Origin: CAYWVK01 sp964461865
Lineage (GTDB): Bacteria > Patescibacteriota > Microgenomatia > Levybacterales > UBA12049
Direction of reading: 5' to 3'
DNA length: 14,688 nucleotides
NCBI GenBank assembly: GCA_964461865.1
Contig: CAYWVK010000013.1
Coordinates: 1-14,688, forward strand
The translations under genes were made by a program, and so were the position numbers. Under the pieces are notes generated by a model, which ran no database searches, was not told the origin of the DNA, and worked only from the letters and a program-made list of their open reading frames with translations. Shown here in pieces: positions 6,393 to 13,677 of the stretch. Position 1 is the stretch's first letter. Each line of letters opens with the position of its first letter.

Positions 6393-8420
6393 ATGAATTT
6401 ATCTTTTATTCTAGACCATAAATTAATATTTGCGATGATCGCAAGTATAATTTCTATTGCCTACGGACTCTTCCTAACTTATAACGTATTAAAAAATCCA
6501 AGAGGAGATAAAAAAATGAATGACATCTCAGATGCTATTGCCGAGGGAGCATCTGCATATATGAAAAGACAATATTCAGTTGTCGGGATAATCGGAATTG
6601 TTATTACAATAATATTGTACTTCGCTTTTAATTGGATAACCGCACTTGGATTTGTGATAGGAGCTATTTTTAGTTGCATTGCAGGCGTTATTGGCATGAA
6701 CGTTGCAGTTAGAAGCAACATCAGAACTGCACAGGCAGCAAAAAAAGGATTAGCAGCAGCATTTTCTCTTGCCTTTAAAGGAGGCGCTGTAACAGGACTA
6801 TTGGTGGCCGGCTTTGCTTTACTTTCAGTTTCAGGTTTTTATTGGCTTTTAGAAAGAGTCGCTAACGGAAACTTACAACCCCTAATTGCCTTAGGGTTTG
6901 GAGGTTCTTTAATCTCTGTTTTTGCAAGACTGGGTGGTGGAATATTTACAAAATCAGCAGACGTAGGAACAGATATGGTTGGAAAAATTGAAAAAGGAAT
7001 TCCCGAAGACGATCCAAGAAACGCCGGAGTAATTGCAGATTTGGTAGGGGACAATGTAGGAGATGATGCCGGAATGGCAGCCGATCTTTTTGAAACATAC
7101 GTAATCACCGCAGTAGCAGCAATGATTTTGGGTAATTTAACATTTCCTCAAAATCCATCAGTAATATTTTATCCAATGATGATTGGTGGAATTTCAATTT
7201 TTGCCAGCATTATTGGCACCTGGTTTGTAAAGCTTAAGGGAAAAGGAGTAATGAAGGCATTATATGTTGGTTTATCAGCATCTGTTATTATCTCAATAAT
7301 CGGTTTTTATTTTTTAACTACAGCTGTTTTTCCAAATGGGCTAAACGGAATTTCAACATTAAATCTTTTTTACACATCAATAATCGGGCTTATTGTTACA
7401 ATCGGAATGGTTATAATAACGGAGTATTTTACTTCTAAAAACTTTTCTCCTGTTAAAACAATTGCTAATGCATCAACAACAGGGCACGGAACAAACATTA
7501 TTGCCGGACTTGCTGTTTCAATGAAATCAACAATGGCACCTATACTTTTAATTTCAGCAGGAATATATTTTTCATATTATTTTGCAGGTCTTTATGGAAT
7601 AGCAATTGCAGCAATGAGCATGCTTTCACTAGCAGGAATAATCGTTGCAATAGATGCGTTTGGACCAATAACAGATAATGCCGGGGGCATTGCCGAAATG
7701 GCAGGCCTTGATCAAAAAGTAAGAAACATAACAGACCCATTAGATGCCGTTGGAAACACTACAAAAGCAGTTACAAAAGCATATGCCATCGGCTCTGCAG
7801 GACTTGCAGCATTAGTATTGTTTGCAAGCTATATTCAAGAATTTGTAGCAAAAGGAATAAGCATTGACTCGTTTGTATTATCTGATCCCGGTGTAATTAT
7901 CGGATTATTTATAGGTGGAGCATTACCTTACTTTTTTGCAGCATTAGCGATGGAAGCAGTTGGTAAAGCAAGCGTATCAATAGTAAATGAAGTTAGAAGA
8001 CAATTCAAAGAAATTAAAGGAATAATGACCGGAAAAGCAAAACCGGAATATGGAAAAGCAGTAGATATTGTTACAAAAGCAGCAATTAAAGAAATGGTTT
8101 TACCAACATTAATTACAGTTTTGGCTCCAATTTTAGTCGGTTTCATCCTAGGACCAAAAGCCTTGGGGGGACTTTTGATTGGAAGCATAATTACAGGACT
8201 ATTTGTGGCCATCTCTATGACCACCGGAGGAGCTGCTTGGGATAATACAAAAAAATATATTGAGGAAGGAAATTTTGGCGGCAAAGGAAGCTTTGCCCAC
8301 CAATCAGCAGTTACCGGCGACACGGTCGGAGATCCTTATAAAGATACAGCAGGACCTGCGATCAATCCAATGATTAAGGTCTTAAATATAGTCGCCCTCT
8401 TAATTGCTCCCTTTCTTTAA
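6393..8420 (+). CDS. hppA: Membrane-bound proton-translocating pyrophosphatase, K+-independent type
   Basis: This integral membrane enzyme hydrolyses cytoplasmic pyrophosphate and pumps H+ outward, recovering energy from biosynthetic PPi. The 675 residues and about 16 hydrophobic segments fit the family. Substrate-binding motifs are intact: DVGTDMVGKIE (190-200, with the D-x7-K-x-E pattern), 'DNVGDDAGMAADLFETY' (220-236), 'DAFGPITDNAGGIAEM' (421-436), and the C-terminal 'TGDTVGDPYKDTAGPAINP' (641-659). The ionic-type signature is GNTTKAVTK (454-462). Lys458 and Thr461 occupy the positions that are Ala and Gly/Ala in K+-dependent enzymes, so this should be a K+-independent proton pump like that of Rhodospirillum rubrum. 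No Na+-pump subtype is indicated. It has its own promoter and sits between gyrB and gyrA on the same strand. The start is the first ATG after the promoter and gives an N-terminal membrane helix. Confidence 0.96.
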   Translation: MNLSFILDHKLIFAMIASIISIAYGLFLTYNVLKNPRGDKKMNDISDAIAEGASAYMKRQYSVVGIIGIVITIILYFAFNWITALGFVIGAIFSCIAGVIGMNVAVRSNIRTAQAAKKGLAAAFSLAFKGGAVTGLLVAGFALLSVSGFYWLLERVANGNLQPLIALGFGGSLISVFARLGGGIFTKSADVGTDMVGKIEKGIPEDDPRNAGVIADLVGDNVGDDAGMAADLFETYVITAVAAMILGNLTFPQNPSVIFYPMMIGGISIFASIIGTWFVKLKGKGVMKALYVGLSASVIISIIGFYFLTTAVFPNGLNGISTLNLFYTSIIGLIVTIGMVIITEYFTSKNFSPVKTIANASTTGHGTNIIAGLAVSMKSTMAPILLISAGIYFSYYFAGLYGIAIAAMSMLSLAGIIVAIDAFGPITDNAGGIAEMAGLDQKVRNITDPLDAVGNTTKAVTKAYAIGSAGLAALVLFASYIQEFVAKGISIDSFVLSDPGVIIGLFIGGALPYFFAALAMEAVGKASVSIVNEVRRQFKEIKGIMTGKAKPEYGKAVDIVTKAAIKEMVLPTLITVLAPILVGFILGPKALGGLLIGSIITGLFVAISMTTGGAAWDNTKKYIEEGNFGGKGSFAHQSAVTGDTVGDPYKDTAGPAINPMIKVLNIVALLIAPFL

Positions 8421-8432
8421 TTAAGAATTAAA
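8416..8432 (+). terminator. AT-only hairpin over the hppA stop codon
   Basis: TTTAATT (8416-8422) pairs with AATTAAA (8426-8432) across an AAG loop, and the TAA stop (8418-8420) is inside the left arm. With seven A-T pairs and no U-tract it would be weak. It resembles the hairpin over the delta'-like gene's stop. Confidence 0.22.
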
Positions 8433-8458
8433 AGTATTAACTGTTTATTTTAAATTTT

Positions 8459-10936
8459 ATGGACATTGGAAAGCTGTTAAAAACAGAAATCACAGGAGAA
8501 GTTAAAAAAGCGTATCTAGACTATGCAATGTCTGTTATCGTCTCTCGTGCGCTTCCTGATGTTAGAGATGGATTAAAACCGGTTCACAGACGCATACTTT
8601 TTGCCATGCACGAAATGGGACTAACGCATAGTGCAAAATTTTCAAAGTCAGCAAAAATTGTCGGAGAAGTAATGGGAAAATATCATCCTCACGGGGACTC
8701 TGCTATTTATGATGCAATGGTAAGACTTGCTCAAAACTTTTCAATGCGCTATCCATTAATTGACGGGCAAGGAAATTTCGGTTCGATGGACGGAGATCCA
8801 CCGGCGCACATGCGCTACACCGAAGCACGTATGACAACAATTGCTTCTGAAATGCTAACAGATATCGATAAGGAAACAGTTGATTACTCAGACAATTTTG
8901 ATGCAACACTTAAAGAACCAAAATATTTACCAAGCATACTACCGAACTTACTTCTCATGGGGTCTGAGGGAATCGCTGTTGGAATGGCAACTAAAATTCC
9001 TCCTCATAATTTAACAGAAGTTACTAACGCAGTTATACATTTAATAGAAAATACAAAGATTAGCAAAACTGCTCAAAAAGAAACAGTATTTTCATGGGAC
9101 TTAACAACCGATGAGCTTTTAGAGCACATCAAGGGCCCTGATTTTCCAACAGCCGGTGCAATATATGATATTAATGAAATAAAAAATGTCTATACAACAG
9201 GTAGGGGAAGAATTATCATAAGAGGAAAAGCAGAAATTGAAGAAATTGGACAAGGAAAATCCGCAATTATCATTACTGAACTACCATATCAGGTAAACAA
9301 AGCTCTGCTGGTTGCAAGAATTGCAGGCCTTGCCAGAGAGAAAAAAATTGACGGAATATCAGATTTAAGAGACGAATCCGATAGACATGGCACAAGAATT
9401 GTAGTTGAACTAAAAAGAGACAGTGCACCCAAAAAAGTATTAAACAACTTATTTAAACACACTAATCTACAAGTAGTTTTTTCAGCAAATATAGTAGCGC
9501 TTGTTGATGGAACTCCGCAAACGCTAAATTTAAAAACAATACTTGAAGAATATCTAAAACATAGATACGAAGTGGTCAAAAGAAGATCGGAGCATGAATT
9601 AAGACAAGCAAAAGCAAGACTACATATTCTTGAGGGATTAAAGATTGCTGTTGAAAATATTGACGCAGTTATAAAAACAATTAAAGAATCAAAAGATCAA
9701 GAAACTGCTAAGAAAAATTTAATGGCAAAATTTAAACTATCTGAAATTCAATCAATTGCAATCTTGGACATGCAACTAAGACGATTAGCAGCACTTGAAA
9801 GACAAAAAATAGAAGACGAATACCAAATGGTTAAAGAAACCATCATCTACCTTGAAGATTTACTTGCACATCCGCTTAAAATATTTGACGTAGTTAAAAA
9901 AGAAGTTTTAAGAATTAAGGAAAAATACGGAGATGAAAGAAGAACTAAAGTATATAAAAGTAAGGTAGGAGAATTTTCAGACGAGGATTTAATTCCAAAT
10001 GAACCAACTGTTATTACACTAACTGAAACCGGATATGTAAAAAGACAAAGCATGTTAAGCTTTAGAACTCAACAAAGAGGTGGAAAAGGAGTAAAAGGAA
10101 TGACCACTAAAGACGAAGATACTATTGCAAATATTCATTATGCACAAACTCATGACAACTTACTCTTTTTTACCAATAAAGGAAAAGTTTATCAACTTAA
10201 AGCATATGAAATATCAGAATCCAGTAGAACCAGTAAGGGTACTGCTATTGTTAACTTGTTAAACATTGAAAGCGGAGAAAAAGTTGAGTCATTCTTAAGT
10301 TATAAAAAAGATGATCAAAATAAATACATCTTTTTAACAACAAAAAACGGAACTGTTAAAAAATCAAAAATTTCGGAGTTTGAAAATATCAGAAGAAGCG
10401 GAATTTTGGCAATAAAATTAGACAAGGGAGACGAATTGGCATGGAGCAAACTTACCTCAGGAGACAAAGATATCTTCTTGGCAACAAAACTTGGAAAAGC
10501 AATAAGGTTTTCGGAAAAAACTGTTCGACCAATGGGCAGAAATACAATGGGGGTAAGAGGAATTAAACTTATAAATCAAGATAAAGTAATTAGCATGGAT
10601 GTACTTGAACAAGAATCCAATGCTGAACTATTAACAATTATGGAAAATGGACTTGGTAAAAAAACACAAGCAAAACTATTCAGAGGACAGGGAAGGGGAG
10701 GACAGGGAATAAAAGTAGCAAAAGTTACCAGCAGAACAGGTAATGTTGCCTTTGCACAAGTCTTAGCTGAAAATGTTAAAGAAGTTATAATAACTTCTCA
10801 AAAAGGACAAGTTGTAAAACTTGAAATCGATTCAGTTCCAAGATTATCAAGAGACACCCAGGGGGTAATCCTAATGAGATTTTCAAACGAAAACGATAAA
10901 GTTGCTTCTGCAACATGCGTTGAAAATGAAAATTGA
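8459..10936 (+). CDS. gyrA: DNA gyrase subunit A
   Basis: GyrA is the DNA breakage-reunion and wrapping subunit of gyrase. At 825 residues it is full length. The winged-helix domain holds the quinolone-determining region 'HPHGDSAIYDAM' (76-87), with Ser81 and Asp85 at the positions equivalent to E. coli Ser83 and Asp87. The catalytic Tyr120 follows Arg119 in 'HMRYTEARM' (117-125). The tower and coiled-coil part covers about 370-500, and the C-terminal beta-pinwheel carries a GyrA box QQRGGKG at 538-544. The box identifies gyrase rather than topoisomerase IV ParC. Gyrase is normally encoded as gyrB-gyrA, but here hppA is inserted between them. The ATG at 8459 is 38 nt after the hppA stop with no Shine-Dalgarno. 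A possible TATTTT -10 at 8446-8451 again leaves 7 nt to the ATG, but no good -35 is visible, so a promoter is not claimed. Confidence 0.97.
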   Translation: MDIGKLLKTEITGEVKKAYLDYAMSVIVSRALPDVRDGLKPVHRRILFAMHEMGLTHSAKFSKSAKIVGEVMGKYHPHGDSAIYDAMVRLAQNFSMRYPLIDGQGNFGSMDGDPPAHMRYTEARMTTIASEMLTDIDKETVDYSDNFDATLKEPKYLPSILPNLLLMGSEGIAVGMATKIPPHNLTEVTNAVIHLIENTKISKTAQKETVFSWDLTTDELLEHIKGPDFPTAGAIYDINEIKNVYTTGRGRIIIRGKAEIEEIGQGKSAIIITELPYQVNKALLVARIAGLAREKKIDGISDLRDESDRHGTRIVVELKRDSAPKKVLNNLFKHTNLQVVFSANIVALVDGTPQTLNLKTILEEYLKHRYEVVKRRSEHELRQAKARLHILEGLKIAVENIDAVIKTIKESKDQETAKKNLMAKFKLSEIQSIAILDMQLRRLAALERQKIEDEYQMVKETIIYLEDLLAHPLKIFDVVKKEVLRIKEKYGDERRTKVYKSKVGEFSDEDLIPNEPTVITLTETGYVKRQSMLSFRTQQRGGKGVKGMTTKDEDTIANIHYAQTHDNLLFFTNKGKVYQLKAYEISESSRTSKGTAIVNLLNIESGEKVESFLSYKKDDQNKYIFLTTKNGTVKKSKISEFENIRRSGILAIKLDKGDELAWSKLTSGDKDIFLATKLGKAIRFSEKTVRPMGRNTMGVRGIKLINQDKVISMDVLEQESNAELLTIMENGLGKKTQAKLFRGQGRGGQGIKVAKVTSRTGNVAFAQVLAENVKEVIITSQKGQVVKLEIDSVPRLSRDTQGVILMRFSNENDKVASATCVENEN

Positions 10937-11720
10937 AGGAAAAAAAATTGCTCAAAACATTCTAACTCAACTAAAAAAAGAGATTGCTAAGAAAAAAACA
11001 AAACCTCACTTAGCAATAATAATCGTTGGGGAAAATCCCGCATCGATATCTTATGTAAAACAAAAAATTATTAAAGCAAAAGAAATCGGAATTGAAACAA
11101 CATTAATAACTTTAAATGAAAAAATAACTGAAAAAACACTAATAGATAGTATTGATAAATTGAATAATAACGAAAGAATAACCGGAATAATAGTTCAAAA
11201 ACCTCTTCCAAAACATATCGATAATAAAAAAATAAACAGCAGTATTAACCCTCAAAAAGATATTGATGGTTTTAATCCAAACTCAAAATTTACCCCTCCG
11301 ATTGGACTTGCGGCTTTAGAAATTTTAAAACATATATATAAAGACTTAAATATCTTAAAAAATAAAAAAATAGTAATTTTAGGTAAAGGAGAAACAGGAG
11401 GAAAACCAATAAGTAAAACCTTTTTAAAACTTGGTATTAATCCTGTTGTTATTGATTCAAAAACAAAAAATATAGAAAAAGATATAAAACTTGCAGATAT
11501 TATTATCTCCGCAATTGGAAAAAAAGAAATTATTAAAGCAGAATATTTAAAAAAAAGAGTTATCTTAATTGGAATAGGACAACATTTAGAAAAAGAAAAA
11601 TTTTACGGCGATTATAACGAAAAAGAAATTAAAAAGATTGCTTCACTTTATACAACAACTCCCGGTGGAATGGGACCAATAAATGTTGCAATGCTTTTAA
11701 AAAATTTAATAAGTAATTAA
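10926..11720 (+). CDS. folD: Divergent FolD: methylenetetrahydrofolate dehydrogenase / cyclohydrolase
   Basis: FolD interconverts 5,10-methylene-THF, methenyl-THF and 10-formyl-THF in the cytoplasm, feeding purine synthesis and formylation. The 264 residues are slightly short for the family (about 280-300). Active-site features are present: Tyr43 and Lys47 in 'SYVKQK', Gln91 in 'GIIVQKPLP' (87-95), and 'DIDGFN' (112-117). The C-terminal 'TPGGMGPINVAMLL' replaces the common PGGVGPMT form. Two conserved stretches differ. The usual PCTPxG reads FTPPIG (122-127), and the nucleotide-binding GRSxxVGxP reads GKGETGGKP (153-161). The Arg-Ser pair is known to contact the NADP 2'-phosphate in relatives, so the cofactor preference may differ. 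I start at the ATG at 10926, overlapping gyrA by 11 nt. A TTG at 10902 would add eight residues without family resemblance. The overlap suggests co-translation with gyrA. Full bifunctionality is inferred. Confidence 0.85.
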   Translation: MKIEGKKIAQNILTQLKKEIAKKKTKPHLAIIIVGENPASISYVKQKIIKAKEIGIETTLITLNEKITEKTLIDSIDKLNNNERITGIIVQKPLPKHIDNKKINSSINPQKDIDGFNPNSKFTPPIGLAALEILKHIYKDLNILKNKKIVILGKGETGGKPISKTFLKLGINPVVIDSKTKNIEKDIKLADIIISAIGKKEIIKAEYLKKRVILIGIGQHLEKEKFYGDYNEKEIKKIASLYTTTPGGMGPINVAMLLKNLISN

Positions 11721-11735
11721 TTATTTATTAAATAA
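11721..11735. terminator. Palindrome at the abutting folD / glycosyltransferase stop codons
   Basis: TTATTTA and TAAATAA (11721-11727 and 11729-11735) form a perfect palindrome around one T, starting right after the folD stop and including the glycosyltransferase stop. It is pure A/T, so a bidirectional termination role is only a suggestion. Confidence 0.2.
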
Positions 11736-12827
11736 CAACTTCAAGTTCAACAACCATAGAATAATTGCTCCATAAAGTACGTGAGATTGTAAAATAATAG
11801 GATAAGAATTAGGAACTTTAAAATTTAGAGTTGTTAATAAATAACAAAATCCTAAAATTAAATAATGCCTTAAAGATAATTTTTGTTTTTCAATGTGCAA
11901 AAAAATTGTAATTAACGGGAAAAGCAACAAGGTAAAATGATGCTGCCATGAAAAATTATTAACTATTAATGTAGTTATTACTAAAAGGCTAAGTTCTAGA
12001 TTAATTCTATCCTTTGTTTTCTTTACTGTCTTTAATATTGGGATAAAAGAAGATAAGATAAAAAATAACGTACTCAATGTTCTTAATATGTTTTTTGCTC
12101 CTATGTCATTTGTGATTCTTGCTATAAAACCTGAAAATGATTGATTATAATAATCCGCTTTCCAAGAGTTTAATAAGGTTGGTAAGATTTCCTCGTAAAA
12201 AAATAATCCTATATTTAAATTAGTAAAAATAATACCCAACACTGTAAAAAATAAAAAGAAAATAAAAGTATATATAGCCAATCTTTTTTTTTGAATAATA
12301 AAAAAATACGGAATAAAAATCATAGGGAAAAATTTAATAACAATTGATAATCCCAAAGATAATCCTGACATTATTAGTCTGTTCTCATTAAATAAATATA
12401 CTCCTAGAATTGTTAAGAACAAGATTAAGTTATTTATTTGACCCATTCCAAGTGTAAATTTTACAGGAAAATACAAAAAAGAAAAACCTAATATTAAAAA
12501 TCCAAGAGTAGAAAATATTTTTCTATTATTTAATTTAAACATCAAATGAATAGATAAATACAAAAAGATTATTGACAAAATAGTCCAGATTTTTTGGGCG
12601 ATTAGAAAGGGTACTATGTAAAAAGGAGAAAACAATAATATTACAAACGGGGGATAAGCATGAGGAACAAACATAGCGTATTTTGCTAAATATGGGTTTT
12701 TATTATTCATCATTAATTCAAAACTATAATAATGCACACTAAAATCAGGATAATAATTAAGCAAAAGCACACGAAGTAAAATCGCAAAAGAAATCATAAA
12801 AAAGATGATGCTTAATATTTTTTTCAT
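11721..12827 (-). CDS. GT87/DUF2029-family polyprenol-phosphate-sugar-dependent glycosyltransferase
   Basis: This 368-residue, very hydrophobic protein has about 9-11 predicted membrane segments. It resembles GT87 (DUF2029) mannosyltransferases, GT-C enzymes that transfer a hexose from a polyprenyl-phosphate donor to glycans outside the cytoplasmic membrane. Family features are an Asp in the first extracytoplasmic loop (Asp28 in 'YYPDFSVHYYSF', candidate catalytic residue), 'NPYL' at 44-47, 'YPPFVILLFSPFYIVP' (58-73), 'GMGQINNLI' (127-135), Lys165 in 'IKFFP', 'NQSFSGFIAR' (228-237) and 'SWQHHF' (293-298). The donor sugar and acceptor cannot be told; envelope or surface-protein glycosylation is likely. 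The gene stands alone, divergent from the SIMPL gene. A weak Shine-Dalgarno (AAAGAG, 4 nt before ATG) makes it an exception to the leader-poor genes nearby. Its stop abuts the folD stop with no base between. Confidence 0.75.
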   Translation of the reverse strand: MKKILSIIFFMISFAILLRVLLLNYYPDFSVHYYSFELMMNNKNPYLAKYAMFVPHAYPPFVILLFSPFYIVPFLIAQKIWTILSIIFLYLSIHLMFKLNNRKIFSTLGFLILGFSFLYFPVKFTLGMGQINNLILFLTILGVYLFNENRLIMSGLSLGLSIVIKFFPMIFIPYFFIIQKKRLAIYTFIFFLFFTVLGIIFTNLNIGLFFYEEILPTLLNSWKADYYNQSFSGFIARITNDIGAKNILRTLSTLFFILSSFIPILKTVKKTKDRINLELSLLVITTLIVNNFSWQHHFTLLLFPLITIFLHIEKQKLSLRHYLILGFCYLLTTLNFKVPNSYPIILQSHVLYGAIILWLLNLKLLFNK

Positions 12828-12852
12828 ACTACTCTTTCTGTTTAATTAATCA

Positions 12853-12882
12853 AATATAACATAAATTTTCTAAACGAAACAA
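12853..12882 (-). promoter_or_regulatory. Promoter of the glycosyltransferase gene
   Basis: On the minus strand TTGTTT (12877-12882), 18 nt and TATATT (12853-12858, 5 of 6 to consensus) suit a sigma70-type promoter. Initiation would give a leader of roughly 20 nt containing the AAAGAG before the ATG. The -35 box directly adjoins the SIMPL gene's -35 box on the other strand. Confidence 0.45.
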
Positions 12883-12911
12883 TTGACAAGTCTTAGTTTA
12901 ATAATTAGAAT
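12883..12911 (+). promoter_or_regulatory. SIMPL-gene promoter, predicted leaderless
   Basis: A perfect TTGACA (12883-12888), a 17-nt spacer and TAGAAT (12906-12911, 5 of 6 to consensus) end exactly 7 nt before the ATG at 12919. The transcript should therefore begin at or next to the start codon. The TTG that opens the longest reading frame here is the -35 box itself, so it cannot be the start. Confidence 0.72.
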
Positions 12912-12918
12912 TAATAAT

Positions 12919-13677
12919 ATGAAACATTTTTGGCAAGATTTTAGAAAACCAATTATTTATATAATACTCGTATTTTTAGGTATTTTTGTATACACAAAAT
13001 TAGCAGGACCAATTTCGTTTAGTATTAACAGTGTTCAAACTACAAAAAGTGATTTATTCACAACAGAAGGAACGGGAAAAGCCGTTATGGCTCCAGACAT
13101 GGCAACTGTATCTGTTGGTATAACTGAAAAAGGGACAACAGTAACAGAGGTTCAAGAAAAAGTAAATCAATCCTCAAAAAAAATTATTAATGCTATTAAA
13201 AAACTAGGAATTGAGGAAAAATATATTGAAACTACAAGTTATAATGTTTACCCAAGCTATGACAGAAATCAAAGGGTTACAGCCTATACAGCAAGTCAAA
13301 ATATAGAAGTAAAAATAAAAGATATTGAAAAAATTAATAATGTTATCGATACCGCAACCTTAAATGGAGCAAATATTGTCGGCAACGTGAACTTTACATT
13401 TAGCGATGAATTACGAACAGAATTAGAAAATAAGGCAAGGGAAGAAGCAGTAAAGATTGCAAAACAAAAAGCGAATTCTTTAGCTAAAATATCCGGAATA
13501 AAACTAGGAAAAATCATTAATGTTTACGAATCAAATTACGCTCCTTTATATAAAAGCAGCGCTCCTGTTGCACAAAGAGATAGTAGCGAAGCAGGACTAG
13601 GAGGAGCACCAACAAACATTACCCCAGGAGAGGAAACAGTAAGCATCACTGTTTCCTTAAGTTACGAAACATTCTAA
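12919..13677 (+). CDS. Membrane-anchored SIMPL-domain (DUF541) protein
   Basis: The 252-residue product has a short basic N-terminus, one hydrophobic segment at about residues 10-28 (signal anchor or uncleaved signal), and an extracytoplasmic SIMPL domain from about 47 to the end. Domain features are the opening 'TTEGTGKAVMAPDMATVSVG' (48-67), a long helix ('VQEKVNQSSKKIINAIKKLG', about 78-97), 'YNVYPSYD' and the beta-rich end 'VSITVSLSYE'. Its nearest described relatives are BP26/OMP28-like periplasmic proteins and YggE. Their biochemical role is poorly defined; oligomeric channels and stress roles have been proposed. I chose the ATG at 12919 rather than an in-frame TTG at 12883, which is the promoter -35 box. 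No Shine-Dalgarno is present, as expected for a leaderless message. Its stop codon overlaps that of the convergent xer gene by four bases. Confidence 0.85.
   Translation: MKHFWQDFRKPIIYIILVFLGIFVYTKLAGPISFSINSVQTTKSDLFTTEGTGKAVMAPDMATVSVGITEKGTTVTEVQEKVNQSSKKIINAIKKLGIEEKYIETTSYNVYPSYDRNQRVTAYTASQNIEVKIKDIEKINNVIDTATLNGANIVGNVNFTFSDELRTELENKAREEAVKIAKQKANSLAKISGIKLGKIINVYESNYAPLYKSSAPVAQRDSSEAGLGGAPTNITPGEETVSITVSLSYETF
13631..13657. terminator. 10-bp perfect hairpin at the SIMPL / xer convergence
   Basis: AGGAAACAGT (13631-13640) pairs fully with ACTGTTTCCT (13648-13657) around a 7-nt loop, with a possible extra G-U pair. It lies inside the last codons of the SIMPL gene, 17 nt before its stop codon, and within the likely 3' untranslated part of the xer transcript. 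It has the most G-C pairs of the 3'-end hairpins here. No U-tract follows on either strand, so it may stabilise or border transcripts rather than terminate alone. It could also reflect the repeated TVS-type codons there. Confidence 0.35.

Noticed and set aside
7928..8323. A 131-codon open frame on the minus strand opposite hppA
   Set aside because: It is antisense to highly conserved pyrophosphatase sequence and has no recognisable motif or start signals. The same applies to the antisense frames opposite gyrA, gyrB and the delta'-like gene, and to plus-strand frames opposite pilB.
8421..8458. A gyrA promoter with TATTTT 7 nt before the ATG
   Set aside because: The spacing fits the leaderless pattern, but there is no credible -35 or extended -10 and the sequence is nearly all A/T, so chance is likely.
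10902..10925. Possible TTG start for folD
   Set aside because: It would add eight residues inside gyrA sequence with no family similarity. The ATG at 10926 begins the expected FolD N-terminus (MKIEGKKIA).
830..10936. Alternative genetic code with TGA as Gly or Trp
   Set aside because: TGA ends pilT inside an ATGA overlap and ends gyrA at the expected length, and no internal TGA is needed in any gene.
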